64,000 nt of DNA from UBA668 sp038234785 (GTDB lineage: Bacteria; Actinomycetota; Acidimicrobiia; Acidimicrobiales; Ilumatobacteraceae). Positions 42,544 through 51,440 of the stretch are shown here, piece after piece. The notes under the pieces are model-generated. The model searched no databases. It saw nothing but the letters and a program-made list of their open reading frames with translations, and was not told the origin of the DNA. Within the stretch, counting starts at the first letter, position 1. Each line of letters starts with the position of its first letter. The DNA lies in contig JBBQTC010000008.1 in NCBI GenBank assembly GCA_038234785.1, forward strand, positions 1-64,000, given 5' to 3'. Both the position numbers and the translations under genes were made by a program.

Positions 42544-43710
42544 CTAGACCATCCAGGCGCTGCGATCGATCGGTGCGTGCAGCCCGGGACGCGAGAACGA
42601 GAACGGCGTCAGTTCGGGTGCGACCGGGTCGCCACAGGCGAGCCCGGCGAGCGTGCGACCGAACCAGGACGCGAACTTGAAGCCGTGCGCGGCGCCGAGG
42701 GCCACCGAGATCTGGGGATGCTCGGGGAGACGATCGAGCAGGAAGTCACGATCCGAGGTGAGCGTGTACAGGCAGGTGGTGGTACGAGGTGCGCCGAGAC
42801 CGGGTCCGACGAGTTGTTCCATGAACGTCGCCAGTCGGTGCTCCATCGATGGGTCGGGTTCGAACGTGCGGGTGTCCGGGTCCACCTCGCGACCACCGCA
42901 GTCCTCGCTGCCCTTCACGGCACTCAGGTCGCCGAACACAGGAAAGCCGTAGAAGCTCGGGTCGTCCATCCAGATCCAGATCGGGAAGCGCCCGATCGCG
43001 AACCGCTCGAGGTCCGCGTGAGGGAAGTAGCTCACCTGTTCGCGAGTCACCGCCATCGGCACGTCGAGACCGAGTGGCGCGAGGAGTCGGTTGGTCCACG
43101 CGTCGGCCGTGACGACCACGTGTCCGACGCGCACCACGCCGTCGTCGGTGACGATGTCGACCTCACCATCGACCGGACGGATCTCGCGAACGGGCGTGTT
43201 CGCGACGAACCGAGCACCGTGTCGCGCCGCCAGACGCTGCAGTTCGGCGGTGGCCGGGCCGGCGGGCACGATGCCGGTCTCGGGCGAGAACACGGCCATG
43301 AGGTCGTCGGTGACCCGTGTCCCCGACGCGAATGCCGGCCATCGCCGGCGCACCTCGGCCCCGTCGATCCACTCGTACGGAACCGACTCCGCCGCAAGGC
43401 TGTCGGTGTACGTGCGATGGTCGATGGCGGCGCCGGGCGGGAAGAGGTCGATGCCACCGGTCGGGGTGACGATCTGCATCCCACCGTCGGCCTCGACCGC
43501 GTGCCAGGCCTCGTAGGCCTGGGCGGTGAGCCGCACGTACTCGGGCGTGTGGTACGAGCGGCGGATGATGCGCGAGTGGTCGTGCGACGCACCGCGGACG
43601 TGTCCGAGCTCGAACTGCTCGAAGCCGACGACGTCGATCCCCCGGCGGGCCAGCCAGTACGCCGTCGCCGAGCCCAATCCACCCAACCCGATGACCGCGA
43701 CATCTGCCAT
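42544..43710 (-). CDS. Monomeric sarcosine oxidase / N-methyltryptophan oxidase-like flavoenzyme
   Basis: A 388-residue FAD amine oxidase of the MSOX/MTOX family that demethylates N-methyl amino acids and releases formaldehyde and peroxide. The FAD-binding loop VIGLGGLGSATAYWL opens the protein; C313 in TTTCLYTLTSD is in the position used for covalent flavin attachment, and HGFKFASWFG is near the C-terminus. Proximity to tryptophan dioxygenase makes N-methyltryptophan a tempting substrate, but sarcosine is equally possible. TAGCGT lies 7 bases before the ATG, overlapping the promoter of the divergent hydrolase gene. Confidence 0.88.
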   Translation of the reverse strand: MADVAVIGLGGLGSATAYWLARRGIDVVGFEQFELGHVRGASHDHSRIIRRSYHTPEYVRLTAQAYEAWHAVEADGGMQIVTPTGGIDLFPPGAAIDHRTYTDSLAAESVPYEWIDGAEVRRRWPAFASGTRVTDDLMAVFSPETGIVPAGPATAELQRLAARHGARFVANTPVREIRPVDGEVDIVTDDGVVRVGHVVVTADAWTNRLLAPLGLDVPMAVTREQVSYFPHADLERFAIGRFPIWIWMDDPSFYGFPVFGDLSAVKGSEDCGGREVDPDTRTFEPDPSMEHRLATFMEQLVGPGLGAPRTTTCLYTLTSDRDFLLDRLPEHPQISVALGAAHGFKFASWFGRTLAGLACGDPVAPELTPFSFSRPGLHAPIDRSAWMV

Positions 43711-43717
43711 CCTCCCA

Positions 43718-43727
43718 ACGCTACTCT
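43718..43727. promoter_or_regulatory. Symmetric bidirectional -10 box (flavoenzyme / CocE-type hydrolase)
   Basis: ACGCTACTCT fits ANNNTANNNT. Rightward TACTCT is 8 bases before the ATG at 43736; leftward TAGCGT is 7 bases before the ATG at 43710. The start codons are 26 bases apart. Confidence 0.62.
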
Positions 43728-43735
43728 GAACGGTC

Positions 43736-45694
43736 ATGCAGGATTCCGAGGAACTGGTGCACATCTCCGCCTCCGACGGCACGCGACTCGCCACCACCCT
43801 CTACCGGCCCGAGGGCGACGGCCCGTTCGCAACGTTGATCGAGGCGCTCCCCTACCGGATGAACGACATCACATCGTCGTACGACGACAGCTACCGCCGC
43901 TTCGTTCGTGACGGCGGGTTCGCCGTGCTGCGGATGGACCTGCGTGGCACGGGCAACTCCGCCGGCGTGGCCGAGGACGAGTACCCCGACATCGAGCGCA
44001 GCGACCTGCGCGACGTGATCGCGTGGATCACCTCGCAACCATGGAGCTCGGGCAAGGTCGGCATGTTCGGCACCAGCTACAGCGGTTTCAACTCGCTCCA
44101 CCTGGCGATGGAGGGCATTCCCGCGCTGGGCGCGGTGGTGGCGATGTACGCCACCGACGACCGCTACACCGACGACGTCCACTACCACGGTGGGGTGCTG
44201 CGGGCGATCGACCTCATCGACTACCCGCTGTACATGATCGCCATGAACGCGCTGCCTCCGACGCCGGCGGTGTGGGGCGAGGGCTGGGTCGCCGAGTGGA
44301 GGCGCCGCATCGAGGCGAACGAGCCCTGGCTGCTGGAGTGGTTGCGTCACCCGCTGCCCGATCCGATGTGGCGACGCGGCTCGGTGCGCCTCGGTCCGGA
44401 TGGCGCTGGGTACGAGCGCCTCGCCTGCCCGGTGCTGCTGATCACCGGGTGGGCGGACGGCTATCGGAACAACACGTTTCGGGCGATCGAGCACATCCCG
44501 CAGTGGCGACTGCTTGCCGGGCCATGGGTGCACAAGGATCCCTCCACGGCTCCGCCGGGGCCGAACGTGGACAGTGACCTCGAGATCATGAAGTTCTTCG
44601 ACGAGCACCTGCGCGGCGGGCCGCAGGCCACGGTGCATCGTGGACGCATCTTCGTCCGGCGTCCGACGGCACCACAACCCGACCTGGCGATGCACGACGG
44701 CACCTGGGTGGAGGTCGACGAGTGGCCGCCCGAGCACCTCACCGTCACCGCGGTGCGGGTGCACGCCGACAATGACGAGGTCGATCAGACCGAGGTGCCC
44801 GGCGATGTGGGCGTGATGGCGTGGAACTCGTGCGCCGGCGGCCTTCCGTGGGGTCAGCCCTTGGACCAACGACCCGACAACGCTCGCAGCATCACCTACG
44901 ACTGGGAGAACGCGGACGAGCTGATGGTGTTCGGCAACGCCGAGTTGACGATGCACGTTCGTTCCAGCGCGCCGGTGGGCCACGTGTCGGTGAAGCTGTG
45001 CGACGTCGCCCCCGACGGCACGAGCGCGCTCATCACTCGCGGCATGCTCGACTTGTCCCATCGGGGCGTGTGGCCGAGCGATCCCTGGGGCGAGGTCGGC
45101 GCGTCACCCACGCCGGTCGTGGCCGGGGAGTGGATCGACCTTCGGATCCAGTTCGAGGCCACCACGTGGACGCTGTTGCCCGGCCACCGCCTGCGCCTCG
45201 CGATCGCCGGGACGGACTGGCCGAACTGCTGGCCGCCGTCGCAGCCGTTCACGCTGGGCGTGCGTCGTGGCACGGTTCGCCTCGTGCTGTGGACCACCGA
45301 ATCGATGCCGCCGATGAGCGACGCGCTCGTCGCCGTACCGACGCAGGCCACCGCGTCGCACGACGACGTCGACTGGCGCTACGAGCACGACGTGCTCGCC
45401 CGAGAGACGAGGGTCCACACTCGCTACGGCGGCACCTATCCCGGCACCCACGGCACGATGGTGACCGACGTCTACGAGGGCCACCTCGGCATCAGCACCA
45501 CCGATCTGTCGAACGGATGGGCGCGGGGGCGCAGTCACTACACGCTCGAGATGCCCGACGGCGTGTGCACCACCGAGGCGGTCCTCGACATGCACTCCGA
45601 TCGCGATGCGTTCCACGTCGAGATCACCCTCACCGCGACCCTCGACGGCGAACCCTTCGCCACCCGCCGGTGGACCGAACACATCCCCCGGTGA
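43736..45694 (+). CDS. CocE/NonD-family serine hydrolase
   Basis: A 652-residue alpha/beta hydrolase of the X-Pro dipeptidyl-peptidase/cocaine-esterase family. The nucleophile is S114 in GTSYSG; the acid is probably in ITGWADGY and the His in AGPWVHKD. A C-terminal jelly-roll beta domain (about residues 350-560) matches the family's non-catalytic domain, followed by about 90 extra residues I do not recognise. No signal peptide is seen. Substrate could be an ester or a proline peptide. It ends before a large inverted repeat. Confidence 0.88.
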   Translation: MQDSEELVHISASDGTRLATTLYRPEGDGPFATLIEALPYRMNDITSSYDDSYRRFVRDGGFAVLRMDLRGTGNSAGVAEDEYPDIERSDLRDVIAWITSQPWSSGKVGMFGTSYSGFNSLHLAMEGIPALGAVVAMYATDDRYTDDVHYHGGVLRAIDLIDYPLYMIAMNALPPTPAVWGEGWVAEWRRRIEANEPWLLEWLRHPLPDPMWRRGSVRLGPDGAGYERLACPVLLITGWADGYRNNTFRAIEHIPQWRLLAGPWVHKDPSTAPPGPNVDSDLEIMKFFDEHLRGGPQATVHRGRIFVRRPTAPQPDLAMHDGTWVEVDEWPPEHLTVTAVRVHADNDEVDQTEVPGDVGVMAWNSCAGGLPWGQPLDQRPDNARSITYDWENADELMVFGNAELTMHVRSSAPVGHVSVKLCDVAPDGTSALITRGMLDLSHRGVWPSDPWGEVGASPTPVVAGEWIDLRIQFEATTWTLLPGHRLRLAIAGTDWPNCWPPSQPFTLGVRRGTVRLVLWTTESMPPMSDALVAVPTQATASHDDVDWRYEHDVLARETRVHTRYGGTYPGTHGTMVTDVYEGHLGISTTDLSNGWARGRSHYTLEMPDGVCTTEAVLDMHSDRDAFHVEITLTATLDGEPFATRRWTEHIPR

Positions 45695-45697
45695 CCT

Positions 45698-45780
45698 CGG
45701 CTTCTGGTCAGCGATCTTCCCAACTCGGCTTCTGGGAAGAATTCTTCCCGGATCCCGGGAAGATCGCTGGCCAGAAGCCG
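45698..45780. repeat. Large nested inverted repeat between convergent genes
   Basis: Outer arms of 24 bases (45698-45721 and 45757-45780) match at 23 positions. Inside lie a perfect 16-base palindrome GGGAAGAATTCTTCCC (45734-45749) and a second hairpin, CTTCCCGG/CCGGGAAG (45744-45762). The pieces can pair in mutually exclusive ways. Most simply a bidirectional terminator; a small repetitive element is possible. Confidence 0.75.
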
Positions 45781-45795
45781 TCATTTGTCCGGGTC

Positions 45796-45846
45796 GTGAG
45801 GGTCGTCTCTTTGTGAGGGTCGTCTTTTTGTGAGGGTCGTCAGTTG
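45796..45846. repeat. Three tandem copies of a 17-base unit
   Basis: GTGAGGGTCGTCTCTTT (45796), GTGAGGGTCGTCTTTTT (45813) and GTGAGGGTCGTCAGTTG (45830). The last copy runs into the 3' end of the gene at 45840, so the array may have grown from that coding end by slippage. Confidence 0.75.
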
Positions 45847-47099
45847 GTGAGGACGGGGAGGCCACCGCACTCGCCGACGACGATCTGGCCGGCAGCGACG
45901 GCCTGGTCGGGCAGTGCGAACGACCCGGGCGGCGGGCCCTTCGCCGGGTCCAAGACCGGCGTCGCGGTGTAGGTCAGAGCAGTGCTGTTCGACAGGTCGG
46001 TGCCGCCGACGAAGTCGTAGGTGAACGACATCAGTGTCGACGAGTCGCCCAGGCACCCGAAGCTGGTCCTGTCCACGCCCGACGACTCGACCGGACCGCC
46101 GACCTTGACCAGCTCCCCGCTCTGCAACTCGTAGATGTCGCCGACGTAGCCGTTGTCCGACAGGACACCGATCGCCACACGACCGACGCCGACCGGATCG
46201 ACCTTCACCGACACGTAGTCCGACACCCGCTCGAACGGCGCGACGACCGTGGTGGAACCGCACACGGTGATGCGGTAGGGCGAACCGGGCGAGCTCGACT
46301 GCTGCGTCACCAATCGCTCCAGCCAGCCGTCACCATCGAGGTCCGCCCAGGCGATGCCCACCACGTCGATCGTCGGGCACTCGACGGTGTCGGCGATCGA
46401 CGATCCGATCCGCGGCAACTGCAACGGGAGACCGATGACGAGCGGCTGGCCCTCGAACGTGCCCGCACGGAACGTGCTCGAGCGCTGCACACCGTCGATC
46501 GTGAACGTCGCCACGACGTCGTCACCCTCGGTCGACAGTGCCGTCGGACCCAGGCACATCGCCGGCGACTGGCACCAGGCGGCGAGTGCGGAGGCGAGAT
46601 GTTCGCGATCGGTCTGGCCCGATACCAGCCCGAACCCGAGCGTCGCGTCGAACAGCGGGCGGAGGTCGGCGCGGGCCTCGGGTTCCAGACCACCCTCGTC
46701 CAACAGCGTCGCAGCGTCGAGGTACCGCCCGTCGGCCAACGCGGTGAGGTACAGCGAGACGATCGATTCGTTCGGCGTGGCCGGCACGGGGGGCGCGACG
46801 GTCGTGGCTGTGGTCGTGGCAGTGGTCGTGGAAGTGGAGGGGTCGGTCGTCGGTACCGAGGTCACCACATTCGTATCGCCGGTGACGCGGTCGGCGTCGT
46901 CACGGGTGGCCGCGACGCCGACGCCGATGAGCACCGCCGCAGCGGCGGTCGCCCAGATCGCAACCCTCGGCCAGCGTGATCGCTGAGCGCTCGGGCCGTT
47001 TTGCCATGCACCGTGCAACGAGTCGGCGAGCTCGTCCTCGAATCCGACCCGCGGCCGCACCTCGTCGCCAAGATGTTGCTCCACCCAACGATCACGCAT
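45840..47099 (-). CDS. Membrane-anchored extracytoplasmic protein paired with an ECF sigma factor
   Basis: A 419-residue protein with a 45-residue cytoplasmic start, one membrane segment (AIWATAAAAVLIGVGVAA), a Thr/Ser-rich linker and a 300-residue outer domain. That domain contains IAWADLDGDGWLERLV, an FG-GAP/EF-hand-like calcium loop. No zinc anti-sigma motif is seen, but its start overlaps the sigma-factor gene by 8 bases and topology fits an anti-sigma or sensor role. The ATG at 47099 follows GGAGGT by 5 bases. Function beyond pairing is unknown. Confidence 0.72.
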   Translation of the reverse strand: MRDRWVEQHLGDEVRPRVGFEDELADSLHGAWQNGPSAQRSRWPRVAIWATAAAAVLIGVGVAATRDDADRVTGDTNVVTSVPTTDPSTSTTTATTTATTVAPPVPATPNESIVSLYLTALADGRYLDAATLLDEGGLEPEARADLRPLFDATLGFGLVSGQTDREHLASALAAWCQSPAMCLGPTALSTEGDDVVATFTIDGVQRSSTFRAGTFEGQPLVIGLPLQLPRIGSSIADTVECPTIDVVGIAWADLDGDGWLERLVTQQSSSPGSPYRITVCGSTTVVAPFERVSDYVSVKVDPVGVGRVAIGVLSDNGYVGDIYELQSGELVKVGGPVESSGVDRTSFGCLGDSSTLMSFTYDFVGGTDLSNSTALTYTATPVLDPAKGPPPGSFALPDQAVAAGQIVVGECGGLPVLTN

Positions 47100-47586
47100 C
47101 TCGTACCTCCTGGTGCCGCAGCCGGCGCGTGGCGCGGGCCAACAACGATTCGGCGGCGCGCGGGCTGATGCCCAACTCGGTCGCCGTCTGGGCAACGGTG
47201 AGGTCATCGACGTAGCGCAGCACGAGCGCCGCCCGCTCTCGCTCCGGCAGGTCGGCCAACCGTGCGGGTACGACAGAGGTCGGCGGCTCGCTGGTCGGAT
47301 CGGCGGCGACCAGCTGCAGCCGCCGCTCCTCGCGCCGCTCCGAGCGGAGTCGGTCGAGGAACCGGTGCCGTGTCGCCAGCATCAGGTAACCGATCGACAC
47401 CTGCGGCAACGTGCCACGTCGGGCCTTGTCGAGCGCGGCCAAGTACACGTCCTGCACCAGGTCCTCGGCGGCCGAACGATGTCCGCCGCAGAGCATCGCC
47501 GCGTATCGATACACCTCACCGAAGGTCGCGCGATAGCAGGACATGAATCCGGGTTCGGTCCCCACGTCCCACGTCTGCGCAGCCAT
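47092..47586 (-). CDS. ECF-type RNA polymerase sigma factor
   Basis: A 164-residue sigma-70 family factor with region 2 (GEVYRYAAMLCGGHRSAAEDLVQDVYL) and region 4 (LPERERAALVLRYVDDLTVAQTATELGIS) only, the two-domain ECF plan. The ATG at 47586 is preferred; a GTG one codon earlier is possible. The next gene starts within its last codons, so the pair forms a sigma/membrane-partner unit. The regulon cannot be read from this window. Confidence 0.9.
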   Translation of the reverse strand: MAAQTWDVGTEPGFMSCYRATFGEVYRYAAMLCGGHRSAAEDLVQDVYLAALDKARRGTLPQVSIGYLMLATRHRFLDRLRSERREERRLQLVAADPTSEPPTSVVPARLADLPERERAALVLRYVDDLTVAQTATELGISPRAAESLLARATRRLRHQEVRDA

Positions 47587-47625
47587 CACTCATCCAGCGT
47601 CGCCGACACGCCAGAACCCGTCGCG

Positions 47626-48586
<961 letters not shown>

Positions 48587-48594
<8 letters not shown>

Positions 48595-49555
48595 GAGCCG
48601 CTCCGACATGCACGCACGCCGCACGGCGGCCGGGCCCTGCGTCGCGCAGGGCGACGTCGAGCGTCGCGCACTCGGGGATCGCGACCGCACAGCGGACGTG
48701 GAACGGGCACCCGCTCGGCAGGTCGGCCGGGTCGGGCGGGTCGCCGGCGAGACCCTCCGGATGCATCCGCGACGACATGTCGCCGATGGTGGGGAATGCA
48801 GCGGCCAGCGCCCGCGAGTAGGGGTGCTGCGGATCGGTGAAGACCAGTTCGCTCGGGCCTTCCTCGACGATGCGACCGGCATACATCACCGCCAGGCGCT
48901 TGCACGTGTGCGTGAGCACGGACAGGTCGTGGGTGATGAACAACAGCGCCAGACCCTTCTCCCGCTGCAACTCCTCGAGCAGCGCCAGCACCTGTGCCTG
49001 CACCATCACGTCGAGGGCCGTGGTCGGTTCGTCGGCGATCAGCAACTGTGGATCGCACGCGAGCGCCAGCGCAATGAGCACCCGCTGGCGCTGGCCACCC
49101 GACATCTGGTGCGGGTACTTGTCGACGCGATCACCGGGAATGCCGACGCGATCGAGGAGGTCCTGAGCGCGCTCACGCGCGGCACGAGGCGACATCTTCG
49201 AGTGCAGCAGAACTGCTTCCTCGATCTGCCAGCCGATGCGCTTGACCGGGTTCAGCGAGTGCAGGGCACCCTGGAACACGATGGCGGCACCCGTCCACCG
49301 CACGGCGCGCAGTCGACCTGGCTTCATCTCGTACACGTCCTCGCCATCGAGCAGGATCTGCCCGCGCACCTCGGTCTCCTTGGGCAGCAGACGCAGCACG
49401 GCCCCGGCGATCGTGCTCTTGCCGCATCCGCTCTCCCCCGCCAGACCGACCGTGTCGCCGGCTTCGATGGACAGGTTGACGCCGCGAACCGCCGGCACAG
49501 CGGCGCGCTCGCCGCGATACGTCACGTGGAGGTCACGGAGCTCCAGCAGGCTCAT
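48587..49555 (-). CDS. Peptide ABC transporter ATPase (DppD/OppD type)
   Basis: A 322-residue ATPase, partner of the previous one. Walker A GESGCGKST, signature QMSGGQRQRV, Walker B LLIADEPTTALDV and the OppD/F C-terminal domain with CPFHVRC. It overlaps the permease gene by 4 bases and the DppF-like gene by 8, so all are translated together. The two ATPases form the heterodimer typical of peptide and nickel importers. Confidence 0.93.
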
Positions 49556-50469
49556 CGTTCACGCAGCCGAGGATCCAGCACCGACTCGAGCGCCCGACCC
49601 AACAGGGTGAACGACAGCACGACCAGCACGATCGCCACGCCGGGCGGGAGGTAGTACCACCACGCATTGCGCCCGACGGCGCCCTTCTCCCTGGCTTCGT
49701 TGAGGATGACGCCCCACGAGACCTCGGTGGGGTCGCCGAGGCCGAGGAACGACAGCGTGGTCTCGGTGAGGATGGCGATGGGCACCGTGAGCGTCGTGCT
49801 CGCCAGGATGAGCGGCGTGACGTTGGGAAGGATGTGGCGACCGATGATCTGGGTGCGGCCCGCGCCCAGCGCCCGGGCACGATCGACGTACAACCGTTGT
49901 CGCACGGACAGGACCTGCGATCGCAGCAGCCTCGCGGTGAACGGCCACGACGTGATCCCGATCACGAACACGATGGTCCACAGACTGCGACTCAGCACCG
50001 ATGCGAGCACGATGGCGAGGGGCAGGAACGGGATGACGAGGAACCAGTCGGTGATGCGCATCAGGATCGCGTCGGTCCAGCCGCCGAAGAACCCGGCGAC
50101 GACCCCGACCACCGTGCCGATGACGATGGTCAGCAGCGTCGCCATCAGGCCGACGAACAAACTCACCCGGGCACCCCACAGGATCTGCAGTGCCACGCTG
50201 CGACCGAGGTAGTCGGTGCCCAGCAGGAAACTGCCGCTGGGGTGGGCCCAGGTCGGGTTGTCCGCGGTGTTGACCGCTCGGATCGCATCGCGGTCGGAGA
50301 TCCAGGGCGTGATGATCGCCAGCACGCCGAACGCCACGAGCACGACCAGGCTGATCATCGCCAACTTGTCGCGACGGAGGCTGCGCCATGCGTCGGCGAT
50401 GCTGCCCAACCGGCGCGACCAGCGAATCGACGCCGGTGACGGGACGGACGTGGCGACCTCCTGGCTCAT
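49552..50469 (-). CDS. Peptide ABC transporter permease (DppC/OppC type)
   Basis: A 305-residue permease with a cytoplasmic N-tail, six membrane segments and the EAA-type loop YVDRARALGAGRTQIIGRHILPN. The N-terminal block containing LLGTDYLGRSV is the OppC_N signature. Overlaps both neighbouring genes by 4 bases, so stoichiometric translation is expected. Confidence 0.93.
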   Translation of the reverse strand: MSQEVATSVPSPASIRWSRRLGSIADAWRSLRRDKLAMISLVVLVAFGVLAIITPWISDRDAIRAVNTADNPTWAHPSGSFLLGTDYLGRSVALQILWGARVSLFVGLMATLLTIVIGTVVGVVAGFFGGWTDAILMRITDWFLVIPFLPLAIVLASVLSRSLWTIVFVIGITSWPFTARLLRSQVLSVRQRLYVDRARALGAGRTQIIGRHILPNVTPLILASTTLTVPIAILTETTLSFLGLGDPTEVSWGVILNEAREKGAVGRNAWWYYLPPGVAIVLVVLSFTLLGRALESVLDPRLRER

Positions 50470-51431
50470 CGTCCGGCCACCCGTGGGTCGAGGTAGCCAT
50501 ACAGCAGATCGGCCGCGAGATTGGCAACGATGACCGCCGCGCTGATCAGCAGGAACAATCCCTGCAGCATCGGGAAGTCGGGCCCGCTGATCGCGAACTG
50601 GGTCTGCTGACCGATCCCGGGCCAGGAGAAGATCGACTCGACGGCGATGGCTCCGCTGAGCACGAATCCGAAGTTGATCGCCGACAAACTGACGACGGGC
50701 AGCAGCGCGTTGGGCTGCGCATGGCGCTTGCGAACCTCGGCGTCGCGCAGTCCCTTCGCACGCGCCAATTGGAGGTAGTCCTCACGCGAGGTGTCGATCA
50801 TCGCCGATCGGGCCACGATCATGTACTCGCCGATGTATGCCACGCCCAGCACCAGCGCGGGCAGTGCCATGTGGTGGAGTTGATCCAACAACCTGCTGAA
50901 CCCGGTCTCGGTGCTCCCCGGCTTGTTGAGACCACCGACCGGGAACCACCCGAGTCCCGCCGCGAACACACCGAGCGCCACCATCCCGATCCAGAACTCC
51001 GGCATCGAATAGGTCAGCATCGACATCGACGTCGCTCCGGCGTCGAACTTGCTCCCCCGCCGCCAGCCGGCCCGGTACCCGATCATGATGCCGATCATCG
51101 CCAGCAGCGTCGCCGTCCCGACGAGGAGCAGCGTCGGCCAGATGGCTTCGGAGATGACGGTGGCAACGGGACGCGAGCTCTTCAGCGAGTAGCCGAGATC
51201 ACCGTGGAGGAGTTGACGCACGTAGGCGACGAACTGTTCCCACTTGGAACCGTCGAGATTGAACTTCACGCGAAGCCGGTCGAGCTGCGCCGGCGTGAGG
51301 TTGCGACCACGGAACATGCTGTTGATCGGATCGCCGTTGACGACACGGAACAGGAAGAAGTCGAACACCACCACGAACGCGATCGTGCTGAGCGCGCCCA
51401 ACAGCTTTCCGATGACGAAGCGAGGTCGCAC
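50466..51431 (-). CDS. Peptide ABC transporter permease (DppB/OppB type)
   Basis: A 321-residue permease. The N-terminal segment and NGDPINSMF followed by NLDGSKWEQFVAYVRQLLHGDLG are OppB features; the coupling loop is YLQLARAKGLRDAEVRKRHA, where the last part differs a little from the usual xxxHxLPN. It starts at GTG 9 bases after the binding-protein stop and overlaps the next permease by 4 bases. Confidence 0.92.
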   Translation of the reverse strand: MRPRFVIGKLLGALSTIAFVVVFDFFLFRVVNGDPINSMFRGRNLTPAQLDRLRVKFNLDGSKWEQFVAYVRQLLHGDLGYSLKSSRPVATVISEAIWPTLLLVGTATLLAMIGIMIGYRAGWRRGSKFDAGATSMSMLTYSMPEFWIGMVALGVFAAGLGWFPVGGLNKPGSTETGFSRLLDQLHHMALPALVLGVAYIGEYMIVARSAMIDTSREDYLQLARAKGLRDAEVRKRHAQPNALLPVVSLSAINFGFVLSGAIAVESIFSWPGIGQQTQFAISGPDFPMLQGLFLLISAAVIVANLAADLLYGYLDPRVAGR

Positions 51432-51440
51432 GACCCGGGA

